A stretch of DNA of 64,000 nucleotides. It comes from Deinococcus aquaedulcis. GTDB taxonomy: Bacteria > Deinococcota > Deinococci > Deinococcales > Deinococcaceae. The notes under the pieces are model-generated. The model was given only the letters and a program-made list of their open reading frames with translations, was not told the origin of the DNA and ran no database searches. Below are positions 33,422-41,332 of the stretch, piece by piece (positions within the stretch are counted from its first letter, which is position 1; every line of letters starts with the position of its first letter). The translations under genes were made by a program, and so were the position numbers. The stretch lies in assembly GCF_019693445.1 (NCBI RefSeq), contig NZ_JAHRBL010000018.1, forward strand, positions 10,358 through 74,357, read 5' to 3'.

Positions 33422-34312
33422 TTACCCCCTTCTCGTCACGCCGTCAGTGGTGAGCAGCGCGCCATACAACTCCGGGCGGCGGTCACGGAAAAATCCCATG
33501 CCAGCGCGGAACTTGCGGGCCTCGCGCAGGTTCAGGTCGTGCAGCAGGGCCCCTTCCTCGGTTTCCCCGAATTCGGCCACCAGTTCGCCGGTGTAATCGG
33601 AAATGAAGGAGTGCCCGTAGTAGGTCTGGGTCAGGTCGCCCACCGTTTCGGTGCCAATGCGGTTGGCGGCGCCCACGTAGCTGGAATTGCTGACCGCGTG
33701 GCCGATCATGGCGCGCTGCCACATGTGATGGCTGTTGGGGGTTTCCACCTCGGCGGGTTCGGTGCCAATGGCGGTGGGGTACAGCAGGAAGTCGGCGCCC
33801 TGGAGCATCATGACCCGGGCGGTTTCGGGGTACCACTGGTCCCAGCAGATGCCCACGCCCACGCGGCCGTAACGGGTGTCCCAGACCTTGAAGCCGGTGT
33901 CGCCGGGGTTGAAGTAATACTTTTCCTCGTAGCCGGGGCCGTCGGGGATATGGGTTTTGCGGTAGTTGCCCAGCACGCGGCCGTCGGCGTCAATGCACAC
34001 CAGCGAGTTGTAGTGCGCCTGCCCGGCCCGCTCGAAGTACGACAGTGGCAGCACCACGCCCAGTTCGCGCGCCAGATTCTGAAAGCGGCCAATGAAGGGG
34101 TGGCCTTCTTGCGGGTGGGCCAGGGCAAAGTAGTCCTCGCGCTCCACCTGGCAGAAGTACAGGTTCTCGAACAGTTCGGGCAGCAGGATGACCTGCGCGC
34201 CCTGTTTGGCGGCGTCCCGCACATGGGCCTCGGCGCGGGCCACGTTGTCGTCTAACTGGTCGGTGACGTGCATCTGCACGACGGCGAGTTTCACAGTCTC
34301 CGGGGTGCTCAT
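33422..34312 (-). CDS. aguB: N-carbamoylputrescine amidase
   Basis: A 296-residue nitrilase-superfamily amidase that converts N-carbamoylputrescine to putrescine, CO2 and ammonia. The catalytic triad is seen as Glu in LLPELFENLYF, Lys in YRKTHIPDGPGYEEKYYF and Cys in VGVGICWDQWYPE. The sequence around these residues is typical of AguB rather than other nitrilases. TAGCGT on the minus strand (34325-34320), 7 bases before the ATG, suggests a leaderless RNA. Its pathway partner aguA lies 4.3 kb away on the same strand, with plus-strand genes between. Confidence 0.93.
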   Translation of the reverse strand: MSTPETVKLAVVQMHVTDQLDDNVARAEAHVRDAAKQGAQVILLPELFENLYFCQVEREDYFALAHPQEGHPFIGRFQNLARELGVVLPLSYFERAGQAHYNSLVCIDADGRVLGNYRKTHIPDGPGYEEKYYFNPGDTGFKVWDTRYGRVGVGICWDQWYPETARVMMLQGADFLLYPTAIGTEPAEVETPNSHHMWQRAMIGHAVSNSSYVGAANRIGTETVGDLTQTYYGHSFISDYTGELVAEFGETEEGALLHDLNLREARKFRAGMGFFRDRRPELYGALLTTDGVTRRG

Positions 34313-34542
34313 GCGCCCCACGCTACCGGATGAAGGGGCAGGCAATGGTGCGCGCGTCCTTGGCTGAGGGCGGCGTGAAGGGCGCCCACACTTTTCCGGG
34401 GCCCCTGACGCGCCTTCAGGCTGCTGGGCCACGCCAATATCTTGGTTGTGGTTCGCCGCGCGGTGGCGTGCTGCAGGCAGGGTGGCAAGGAGCATGGGAC
34501 TGCCTCTTGGGCCCCCGCCGCCGGGCCTCTAGACTGGGCCCG

Positions 34543-35517
34543 ATGGACCGCCGCCGCCTGGTCACGCTGCTGGCCCTGATGGTGGGGCTGGTGGGCTTCG
34601 GGACGGTGGGCTACCGGGTGCTGGAAGGCTGGAGCTGGCTGGACTGCCTGTTCATGACGGTCATGACCCTGACGACCGTGGGCTACGGGGCGCCGGGCCC
34701 GCTGCACGAGAGCGGCAAGGCCTTCAGCGTCTTTTTAATGCTGGTGGGCATTGGCCTGATGCTGTACCTGCTGACCCTGCTGGCCGAAACCCTGGTGCGC
34801 GCCGCCACCGACCCCGATCTGGCGCGGCGGCGCAAGGAGAAGCGAATCATGACCCTGAGCAACCACACGATTGTCTGCGGCTACGGGCAGGTGGGCGAGG
34901 CCGTCAGCGTGGCCCTGCGCGGCGCCCGGCGCGAGGTGGTGGTGATTGACCCCCGGCCCCAGCACCTGGACTGGGCCCAGACCCAGGGCCTGCACACCAT
35001 CGTGGGCGACGCCACCGACGAGGACGTGCTGCGCCGCGCAGGCGTGGAGCAGGCCGCCTCGCTGGTCACGGTGATCAACAGCGACCCCAGCAACCTGTAC
35101 GTGGTGCTCTCGGCCAAGGGCCTGAACCCGGCCATCCGGGTGATTGCGCGCGCCAGTGACGAGGCCGCCGCCCGCAAGATGCGCCGCGCCGGGGCCGACG
35201 AGGTCATCAACCCCTACCAGCTCAGCGGCAACCGCATCGCCGCCATGATGCTGGCCCCGCGCCTGAGCCGCCTGCTGAGCGGCGACGTGAGCAGCGAGCA
35301 CTTCACCATCCGCGAACTGGGGGTGCCGCCCGCCCTGGTGGGGCGCACGGTGGCCGAACTGGGCCGCGAAACCGGCGCGCTGGTGGTGGCGGTGTGGCGC
35401 GCGGGCCAGCCCATCCGCAGCCGTCCCGAAGAGGTACTGCGCGAGGGCGACGCCGTGCTGGTGGCCGGCGCCGCCGCCGAGGTGGAAGCGGTAGAAAGCC
35501 TGCGCGGGGGCGGGTAG
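34543..35517 (+). CDS. Potassium channel with RCK (TrkA-N/TrkA-C) domains
   Basis: A 324-residue two-transmembrane K+ channel. Membrane helices at about 6-25 and 62-85 flank the pore and selectivity filter TTVGYG (43-48). An RCK N-domain follows with the nucleotide-binding start HTIVCGYGQVGEAV (106-119), then a TrkA-C domain (about 240-320). This matches MthK/Kch-type ligand-gated channels. Promoter TTGGGC (34507-34512), 17 bases, TAGACT (34530-34535), then 7 bases to ATG: a leaderless gene with a recognisable -35. Confidence 0.92.
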   Translation: MDRRRLVTLLALMVGLVGFGTVGYRVLEGWSWLDCLFMTVMTLTTVGYGAPGPLHESGKAFSVFLMLVGIGLMLYLLTLLAETLVRAATDPDLARRRKEKRIMTLSNHTIVCGYGQVGEAVSVALRGARREVVVIDPRPQHLDWAQTQGLHTIVGDATDEDVLRRAGVEQAASLVTVINSDPSNLYVVLSAKGLNPAIRVIARASDEAAARKMRRAGADEVINPYQLSGNRIAAMMLAPRLSRLLSGDVSSEHFTIRELGVPPALVGRTVAELGRETGALVVAVWRAGQPIRSRPEEVLREGDAVLVAGAAAEVEAVESLRGGG

Positions 35518-35549
35518 GCGCCGGGCAGGGCGGGTGCTACCGTGCCCCC

Positions 35550-36188
35550 ATGACCGACCTGTATTTCGATTTCCTATGCCCCTACGCCTGGCGCGGGGTG
35601 GAACTGGCCGCCGCCCTGCGCGCCGGGGGCGAACGGTTCTGGTTGCGCCACTACTCGCTGGTGGAGGGCAACCACCCCGGGAACGCCACCGAGTTGACCT
35701 GGCGCCTGACCGAGCAGCCGGGCCGCGAGGGTGCCCCGCACCAGCAGGGCAGTCTGCGCGCCTTCGTGGCCTCGCACGCAGCGGCGGCGCAGGGCGAAGA
35801 GGGCCACTGGGCCTTCACGTTGGCCCTGTACCGCGCCGTGCACGAGGACAAGCAGCCGCTGGAAGACGCCACCATCATGGCCGCCGCCGAGACCGCAGGC
35901 CTGGACCTCGCGGCCTTTGAGCGGGCCCTGGCGGACGACGACGCCCGCCGCTCAGAGCTGCGCGCCGAACTGGACGCCGCTCGCGAGGTGGGCGTGTTCG
36001 GCACCCCCACCTTTGTCCTGCCGACCGGCGAGGCCGCCTACTACCGCTTTGAAACCCTGACCCGCGACCCCGCCATCGCCCGCGAGTGGTGGACCCTGTA
36101 CCGCACAGTCCTGACCAGCGAGGCCGAGATTGGCACCATCAAGCGCGCGAAAAACCGTGCGCCGCGCAAGGGGGGCGTGAAGCCCTGA
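35550..36188 (+). CDS. DsbA-family thioredoxin-fold protein (FrnE-like)
   Basis: A 212-residue cytoplasmic DsbA-like protein. The active-site position reads FLCPYAWRG: the first cysteine (Cys10) is present and the second is Ala13, so it cannot form the usual CxxC disulfide. The cis-proline loop is GTPTFVLP. Similar proteins act as 2-hydroxychromene-2-carboxylate isomerase or glutathione-dependent enzymes. There is no signal peptide. TACCGT (35538-35543), 6 bases before the ATG, indicates a leaderless RNA. Confidence 0.85.
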   Translation: MTDLYFDFLCPYAWRGVELAAALRAGGERFWLRHYSLVEGNHPGNATELTWRLTEQPGREGAPHQQGSLRAFVASHAAAAQGEEGHWAFTLALYRAVHEDKQPLEDATIMAAAETAGLDLAAFERALADDDARRSELRAELDAAREVGVFGTPTFVLPTGEAAYYRFETLTRDPAIAREWWTLYRTVLTSEAEIGTIKRAKNRAPRKGGVKP

Positions 36189-36190
36189 GG

Positions 36191-36263
36191 GGGCCATGGG
36201 CCATGAGCTCTGAGCCATGAGGAAAAGCGGCACCCATTGGCCATCTGCCATTTGCCATCTGCC
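36191..36263. repeat. Short GCCATGA / GCCATCT-type repeats
   Basis: Loose tandem copies of GGGCCATG, GAGCCATGA and then GCCATCTGCCATTTGCCATCT. The same two word families recur at 44829-44888 and 45266-45310, always between genes. Confidence 0.55.
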
Positions 36264-36334
36264 GCCCGCCTCCCCCAACGCCCCCTGAACCGTGCTCCCA
36301 TCCCCCGGTGCCCCGCGCCGCCTAGCCTCGGCGC

Positions 36335-37219
36335 ATGACGCTGAGTCTGCCCCAGGCCCCCGCCGGCCCCTCGCCCATTCACGACCTCGCCGGCCTGACG
36401 CTGGAGGTCAACCAGCTGGCGCGGGGGGTGCGCTTTTATGGGCAGGTGCTGGGGCTGCCGCTGTTGCACCTGGATGAGGAAAGGCAGGTGGCCCAGCTGG
36501 CGGTGAACCGCGCGCAGGCCCTGACCCTGTGGCGCCCGGTCACGCGCCAGCCCAACGAGCCGTGGCTGGGGCCGCTGCGGGCCCGGGGCGGCAGCCACGT
36601 ACATTACGCCTTTCAGATTCGCCCGGAAGACCTGCCACGCTGCCGCGCGTTGCTGGACGCCCACGGCCTGCCCTGGCAGGAGATCAACCTGGGCACGCCT
36701 GAAGCCCCGGACCCCACGCTGTACTTCTTCGACCCGTTTGGGCATGGCCTCGAACTGCGAGCCGTGAACCGCCTGGACGCGCGCCAGCCCGCGTGCCCAG
36801 TGCCCGAAGAACCCTTGCAGCCCCAGCCCCACGCCCTGCCGGTGCTGGGACTGCGCGAGGTGGCGCTGGCCTTTGGTGATTACGACGCCATGAAGGCCCG
36901 CCTGCCCCGTGCCTACGGCTTCGCGCTGGCCAAGGAGCAGCCGGACCGCAACTTCGCTCAGTTCACCCTGGGCCCCGCGCCCGAGCCGGACGGCAACGGC
37001 ACGCCCCGCCGCTGGCTGTACGCCTGGGACCCGCAGGTGGGGCTGGCCGACATGCTGGGCGGCGACCACGCCCACGTCACCTTCTACGCTGATGTGGCGG
37101 CGGTGGCGCAGCGCGCTCAGGCCGAGGGCCTGCCCTGCGTGACCCAGGGCGAGCGGCTGGCCGTGCGCGACCCCGAAGGCCATGTGTTCGAGTTCCGCCC
37201 ATTGCCCCAGGAGCTGTAA
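36335..37219 (+). CDS. Two-module VOC-family (glyoxalase/extradiol dioxygenase-like) protein
   Basis: A 294-residue protein with two vicinal-oxygen-chelate halves. Half 1 begins IHDLAGLTLEVNQLARGVRFYGQVLGL and ends PTLYFFDPFGHGLEL; half 2 begins LREVALAFGDYDAMKARLP and ends LAVRDPEGHVFEF. Candidate metal ligands are His in SHVHYAF, Glu in HGLEL and His in DHAHVTFY. It could be a dioxygenase or glyoxalase-type enzyme; the substrate is unknown. TAGCCT (36323-36328) lies 6 bases before the ATG. Confidence 0.85.
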   Translation: MTLSLPQAPAGPSPIHDLAGLTLEVNQLARGVRFYGQVLGLPLLHLDEERQVAQLAVNRAQALTLWRPVTRQPNEPWLGPLRARGGSHVHYAFQIRPEDLPRCRALLDAHGLPWQEINLGTPEAPDPTLYFFDPFGHGLELRAVNRLDARQPACPVPEEPLQPQPHALPVLGLREVALAFGDYDAMKARLPRAYGFALAKEQPDRNFAQFTLGPAPEPDGNGTPRRWLYAWDPQVGLADMLGGDHAHVTFYADVAAVAQRAQAEGLPCVTQGERLAVRDPEGHVFEFRPLPQEL

Positions 37220-37504
37220 AGGGAAGGGTCCCGCGCTGGGCCCCTCCCGTTGTCAGCCCCTCGCCCCCCGGATTTCTAAGGAGAAATGCCCGATGAACAC
37301 AGCGTCTTACCCCTCCCCCCTTGTGGGGGAGGCTGGGAGGGGGGTTCACGAGCTAAGCGTTCCAGACACTCTTCTTTTGCCACCCTCTTGCCCTGACTCA
37401 AAACGTGTTCGCACCAGTACACCAGTGCCAAGGGGCGCGGGGTGACGCTGGGAGCGTCTGGCTTCGATCACCACCTGCTCTAGAGTTCCCCTTCGTTTCC
37501 CGCC
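37220..37504. other. Intergenic region with GC palindrome
   Basis: No gene seen. CCTCCCCCC-TTGT-GGGGGAGG (37312-37332) belongs to the same palindrome family as 28625-28645 and lies between two converging genes, where it could end both transcripts. Confidence 0.5.
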
Positions 37505-38653
37505 CTATCCCACTTCTGGCAGGCCCAGTCGCCGCGCCACCTCGCCTCTGGGTTGGCTCAGGCCGCTCCGCACATCCATATAGGCGCGGTACACCTCGTC
37601 GGCGCTGTGGATCAGCACCGCCAGCACGCCGTGTTCATCCACCTGCATGCCCTGAAGGCGGAAGCCAGCGCGCAGCTTGGGCACCAGCACGGCATTGTTG
37701 GTGAGGTGGTGGTGGCTGCGAATCAGGGGGTAGCCTTCGCCGTGCAGGGCCACCATGACCAGCGGCAGCAGGCGGCGGTACACGCCCCGGCCCCGGTGCG
37801 CGGGCAGCAGCGCCGTATTCACCATGTAGGCGGTGCGGCTGTCCCAGGCGCGGCTGGCCTGCCAGCCAGCCACCGTGCCCTGGTGGGCGATCAGCCACGC
37901 CCACAGGGGTCCACGCGGCGCCGCCGCTGCGGGCGCCCCGGCCCAGTCAAACGACACCGTGCTGTACGCGAAGGGTTCCAGCCGGCCGTACACCTCGCGG
38001 TACAGTTCCGGCGAGACGCGGTGCAGGCTGTACCCACCGCCCAGGTCGGTGCCGGGGTCAGCCTCTGCGGAGAGAGGAATAGCGAGGGCCTCGGAAGACG
38101 GCGGCGCCGGCACATCCGGTAAGCCCAGGCGCCGCGCCGTCTCGCCCTGTGCGCGCTGAAAGCCGCTGCGCACATGCATGGCGTCCCGGTAGGTGTCATC
38201 CATCGACAGGGTCAGCGCCGCGTTCAGTCCGCCTTCGTAGGCATTCAGCCCCTGCAGGAAAAACCCAGCCCGCAGCTTGGGCACCAGCACCGCGTTGTTC
38301 GTGGCGCGGTGGTGGCTCTGCACCAGCGTGAAGCCCGCCGCCCGAAAGGCCGCCAGCAGGTGCGGCAGCAGCCGGGTGTACAGGCCCTGTCCCTGGTGGG
38401 CGGGCAAGATCCCGGTGTCGGCCATGTACACCGTGCGTTCGTCGCGGGCGTGGGCGTGGTGCCAGCCGATCAGCTCGTCGCCCCGGTAGACCCCCCAGTT
38501 CCACGCGTTGCCCAGCGGCGGGGCGTCACGGGTGGGCGGGTCGAAGGCGTACAGCGAGTTGCCGCCGAAAATCTGGTCTTCCAGGCGCGCGCAGGCGGCG
38601 CGGTACTCGGCCAGCGAGATGGGACGGGCGTGATAGCCGCCGCCCAAGTCCAT
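37505..38653 (-). CDS. Tandem GNAT acetyltransferase
   Basis: A 382-residue protein built from two related GNAT domains of about 190 residues. Each begins DLGGGYxxxxxS, has an acetyl-CoA loop (LPAHQGQGLYTRLLPHL in the first, [17 protein letters not shown] in the second), then SHHRATNNAVLVPKLRAGF or SHHHLTNNAVLVPKLRAGF, and ends GExARRLGLPxV. It is clearly an internal duplication. The start at 38653 overlaps the aguA stop by one base (TAATG), so the two are co-translated; acetylation of a polyamine or of its precursor is a fair guess. Confidence 0.88.
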   Translation of the reverse strand: MDLGGGYHARPISLAEYRAACARLEDQIFGGNSLYAFDPPTRDAPPLGNAWNWGVYRGDELIGWHHAHARDERTVYMADTGILPAHQGQGLYTRLLPHLLAAFRAAGFTLVQSHHRATNNAVLVPKLRAGFFLQGLNAYEGGLNAALTLSMDDTYRDAMHVRSGFQRAQGETARRLGLPDVPAPPSSEALAIPLSAEADPGTDLGGGYSLHRVSPELYREVYGRLEPFAYSTVSFDWAGAPAAAAPRGPLWAWLIAHQGTVAGWQASRAWDSRTAYMVNTALLPAHRGRGVYRRLLPLVMVALHGEGYPLIRSHHHLTNNAVLVPKLRAGFRLQGMQVDEHGVLAVLIHSADEVYRAYMDVRSGLSQPRGEVARRLGLPEVG

Positions 38654-39711
38654 TACTCCGGCTTCCACGGCTGGCCTGCGGGCTGCTGCTGCGTCACGCA
38701 GTGAAACGAGCCGCCGCCCTCAATAATCGCGCGGCTGCTCAGGCCAATCACCTCGCGGCCGGGGAATAGCGGGGTCAGCACCTCCAGCGCGCGGGCGTCG
38801 TTGGGGTCGCCGTACTGGGGCACCGCCACAAAGCCGTTGCCAATGTAGAAGTTGGCGTATGTGGGGGGCAGGCGGCCCTCGGCGCCCTCCAGGCGGTGGG
38901 CGGGCAGGGGCAATTCCACAATCCGGAAGGGCTGCCCGCCCAGGTCCGTCATGGCCTGCAGGTCGGCCAGATTCTTGGCCATGACCGCGTGGTTGGGGTC
39001 GGCGGGATTGCTCTCCACACTGGTCACAATGGTGCGCTCGTCGGTGAAGCGGGTGATGGTGTCAATGTGGCCGTCGGTATGGTCGTTCTCTAAGCCGCCG
39101 TCCAGCCACAGCAGCTTGCGCACGCCCAGCATGTCGTTCAGCAGCAGGGCGTAGCCCTCTTCGGTCAGGCCGGGGTTACGGGTCTCGGTCAGAAAGCACG
39201 AGCGCGTGGTCAGGCCCACCCCGGCGCCGTTGACCTCCAGGCCGCCGCCTTCCAGCACAAAGGGCAGGGCCCAGCGGTGCACGCCCAGGTGCCCCGCCAC
39301 GTAGGCCGGCACGCGGTCATCGTTGTGCCACTCGAACTTGCCGCCCCAGGAATTGAATTTCCAGTCGGTCAGGGCCACTTCCCCGCCGCGCTGCACGAAA
39401 ATGGGGCCGTTGTCGCGCACCCACACGTCGTCCAGCGGCACGCGGTGAAAGGTCACGTCGGCGCCCTGCAGGCGGGCGCGGGCGTCGGTGTCGCTCTCCT
39501 CGTCGCGCACCAGCAGGTGCACATGCTCAAAGCGGGCGATGGTGCGCACCAGCTCCGCAAATTCGCCGCGCACGGCCTTCAGGTGCCCAAACCACAGCTC
39601 GTCGTCGGCGGGCCAGCTCAGCCATGTGGCGGCGTGGGGCGCCCATTCGGCAGGCATGGCAAACCCCAGTTCGCGCGGGGTGGGGTCCTGGGCAGGGGAG
39701 AGGTCAGACAT
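38653..39711 (-). CDS. aguA: Agmatine deiminase
   Basis: A 352-residue peptidylarginine-deiminase-fold enzyme that converts agmatine to N-carbamoylputrescine and ammonia. Seen: GFAMPAEWAPHAATWLSWP at the N-terminus, VWVRDNGPIFV, EGGGLEVNG, HTDGHIDT and the C-terminal catalytic cysteine in EGGGSFHC. Together with AguB (33422) it makes putrescine from agmatine. TAGCCT on the minus strand (39723-39718) lies 6 bases before the ATG. It heads a two-gene unit with the tandem GNAT. Confidence 0.95.
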   Translation of the reverse strand: MSDLSPAQDPTPRELGFAMPAEWAPHAATWLSWPADDELWFGHLKAVRGEFAELVRTIARFEHVHLLVRDEESDTDARARLQGADVTFHRVPLDDVWVRDNGPIFVQRGGEVALTDWKFNSWGGKFEWHNDDRVPAYVAGHLGVHRWALPFVLEGGGLEVNGAGVGLTTRSCFLTETRNPGLTEEGYALLLNDMLGVRKLLWLDGGLENDHTDGHIDTITRFTDERTIVTSVESNPADPNHAVMAKNLADLQAMTDLGGQPFRIVELPLPAHRLEGAEGRLPPTYANFYIGNGFVAVPQYGDPNDARALEVLTPLFPGREVIGLSSRAIIEGGGSFHCVTQQQPAGQPWKPE

Positions 39712-39824
39712 GGGCGCAGGCTAGAGCAGGTTGTGGGTTGTGGGAAGTGGGGCTGGGCGTGGGCAGCGCCTGCGCTCCCTCAGGTGAGGCGGCCAGCGTC
39801 AGGGCGTCCTGTTAGGGTCAAGCG

Positions 39825-40289
39825 GTGAAGCGCTGGCTTTCCCTGTCCCTGTTCGTCTCTGTGGTCGCTGGCAGCGCGCAGATCAGCCCACCGGCCCCTT
39901 CTGATGCCCAACTGCTGGCCGGCGCCAGGACCTTTTTCGGTACGTACTTAGCCGCCCACCAGGCCAAGGATGCCGGGCGTGTTGCGGCGCTTTACCACGA
40001 CGCCGCGCGAATCATCGTGACGCGGCAGAGCGCGGCCAACGGCAGCCGAACACTTGAGTTTTCAGGCGTGCAGTACAAAAAACTGCTCCTGAGCGTGCCC
40101 CTCACCGAGGCCCCGGACCGTTACCTCAACCCGGCCTACCGGGTGCTGGGGGACGGCGCGGTGCAGATCACCAGTCAGCGGCAGAGCATGAGCCGGGGGT
40201 ACACCGCGCCCCATGTGCTGTTCCTCCGGGCCGATGCGGCGGGACGGTTCTGGATCATGGCGGAACAGGCCATTCAGAAGGTGCCGTAA
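39825..40289 (+). CDS. Exported NTF2-like (SnoaL/DUF4440-type) protein
   Basis: A 154-residue protein with a signal peptide (residues 1-18, LSLSLFVSVVAGSAQ) and a small NTF2-like domain: helix ARTFFGTYLAAHQAKDAGRVAALY, then strands through SRGYTAPHVLFLRADAAGRFWIMAEQ. No catalytic residues can be assigned. The start is GTG 39825, 6 bases after TAGGGT (39813-39818), which supports it over internal codons. Confidence 0.8.
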   Translation: MKRWLSLSLFVSVVAGSAQISPPAPSDAQLLAGARTFFGTYLAAHQAKDAGRVAALYHDAARIIVTRQSAANGSRTLEFSGVQYKKLLLSVPLTEAPDRYLNPAYRVLGDGAVQITSQRQSMSRGYTAPHVLFLRADAAGRFWIMAEQAIQKVP

Positions 40290-40298
40290 GCCCCGGCT

Positions 40299-40859
40299 TT
40301 ACTCACGCACGTCGGTGTACTGGGGCGGGCCCGCCGGCGGGGCCGGATGGGCGGCCCAGGTCTGAAACGGTGGCGGCGCCAGCGTGTGCAGTCGTTCGCC
40401 ACCCAGGTCCGTGCGGCTGATCCACGCGCTGACCCCTAGAACCGTGAGGCCCTGCGCCCGCAGGAACGCGGCGGCGGTTCGCGCGTCCCTGCCGGTGCAG
40501 ATCAGGTCGTCCACGTACACGGCGCGGTGGCCAGGGGCCGGCACATGCATGCGGTGCCACGCGGGGACTGGTTGCAAGGCCAAAAAGGCCACGGGCAGCC
40601 CCAGGTGCCGCGCCACAAACGTGGCCAGCACCGCCCCGCAGGCCGGGGCCCCCACCAGCAGCGTGGCCCCGGGAAAGTGCCCAGCAATAGCCTGCGCCTG
40701 CCACGCCGCCACCCGGTCCAGCTGCGCCGGGTCGCGCATGATCTCGCCCTTCTCAATCCAGCCGTCAGCGATCAGGCCGTTGCGAAAGTGGGTCAGGCCA
40801 GGGCGCAGGGCGCCGCCCGCCTGCAGCAACGGCAGCAGGCTCCCGGAAACGGCGCTCAC
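40299..40859 (-). CDS. Phosphoribosyltransferase, orotate-PRTase-like
   Basis: A 186-residue type I phosphoribosyltransferase. The PRPP motif is VYVDDLICTGRDARTA, and LVGAPACGAVLATFVARHLGLP supplies the pyrophosphate loop. The N-terminal LTHFRNGLIADGWIEKGEIM fits the orotate PRTase group, but the C-terminal part is short, so it could be a purine or pyrimidine salvage enzyme. The start is GTG 40859, two bases after the stop of the small upstream gene, with which it forms an operon. Confidence 0.83.
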   Translation of the reverse strand: MSAVSGSLLPLLQAGGALRPGLTHFRNGLIADGWIEKGEIMRDPAQLDRVAAWQAQAIAGHFPGATLLVGAPACGAVLATFVARHLGLPVAFLALQPVPAWHRMHVPAPGHRAVYVDDLICTGRDARTAAAFLRAQGLTVLGVSAWISRTDLGGERLHTLAPPPFQTWAAHPAPPAGPPQYTDVRE

Positions 40860-40861
40860 CG

Positions 40862-41131
40862 TCAGCCGATCAGGGGGCTGTCGCCGTTGCCCGCCAGCGC
40901 GCGGAAGCTGGCGGCCTTCTGCCCCAGGCCCATGCGGTCGTAGCAGCCCGCCAGTTTCAGGGCAAAGAACTCCACGGCGCGGCAGTCTTCACGGCGCTCG
41001 GCCGCTTCCAGGCAGGTGCGGTAGTGCAGCACAGCGAGGTGGTACTGGGCCGAGGCGGCGGCGTGTTCGGCACGGCAGTGGCTCATGCGGAGGGACACGA
41101 TGTCGCTCGGAACGGTGCTCGCTGCGGACAT
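40862..41131 (-). CDS. Small helical hypothetical protein
   Basis: An 89-residue protein whose two helices (AAASAQYHLAVLHYRTCLEAAERR and VEFFALKLAGCYDRMGLGQKAASF) look like one or two TPR-type repeats. No other family is recognised. TACACT on the minus strand (41144-41139), 7 bases before the ATG, fixes the start and predicts a leaderless RNA shared with the phosphoribosyltransferase gene 2 bases downstream. Confidence 0.75.
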   Translation of the reverse strand: MSAASTVPSDIVSLRMSHCRAEHAAASAQYHLAVLHYRTCLEAAERREDCRAVEFFALKLAGCYDRMGLGQKAASFRALAGNGDSPLIG

Positions 41132-41311
41132 ACCCGGCAGTGTAGCCACACCCGGGCCAGGATGAATGCAAGATGAATCAGGTTTGCAGCGCCAGATTGT
41201 GCGTCCCGCACGCTGTTTTTCCGCTATAGCCGAAATGAGACGACGAGATTTTTTACACTGCTGGGTCATCTGTCCTGCTGCCAAGGGGCTTATTCACAGA
41301 GGGGCCGCGCC

Positions 41312-41332
41312 AAAAAAAGCCCCTTGTGGGCT
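41312..41332 (-). terminator. Terminator of the RNB exonuclease gene
   Basis: On the minus strand AGCCC-ACAAG-GGGCT followed by U7 (41318-41312). The stem begins at the last base of the stop codon, so the gene and terminator share bases. Confidence 0.75.

Noticed and set aside
35550..36188. DsbA-like gene as a classical disulfide oxidoreductase
   Set aside because: The CxxC motif is CPYA and there is no signal peptide.
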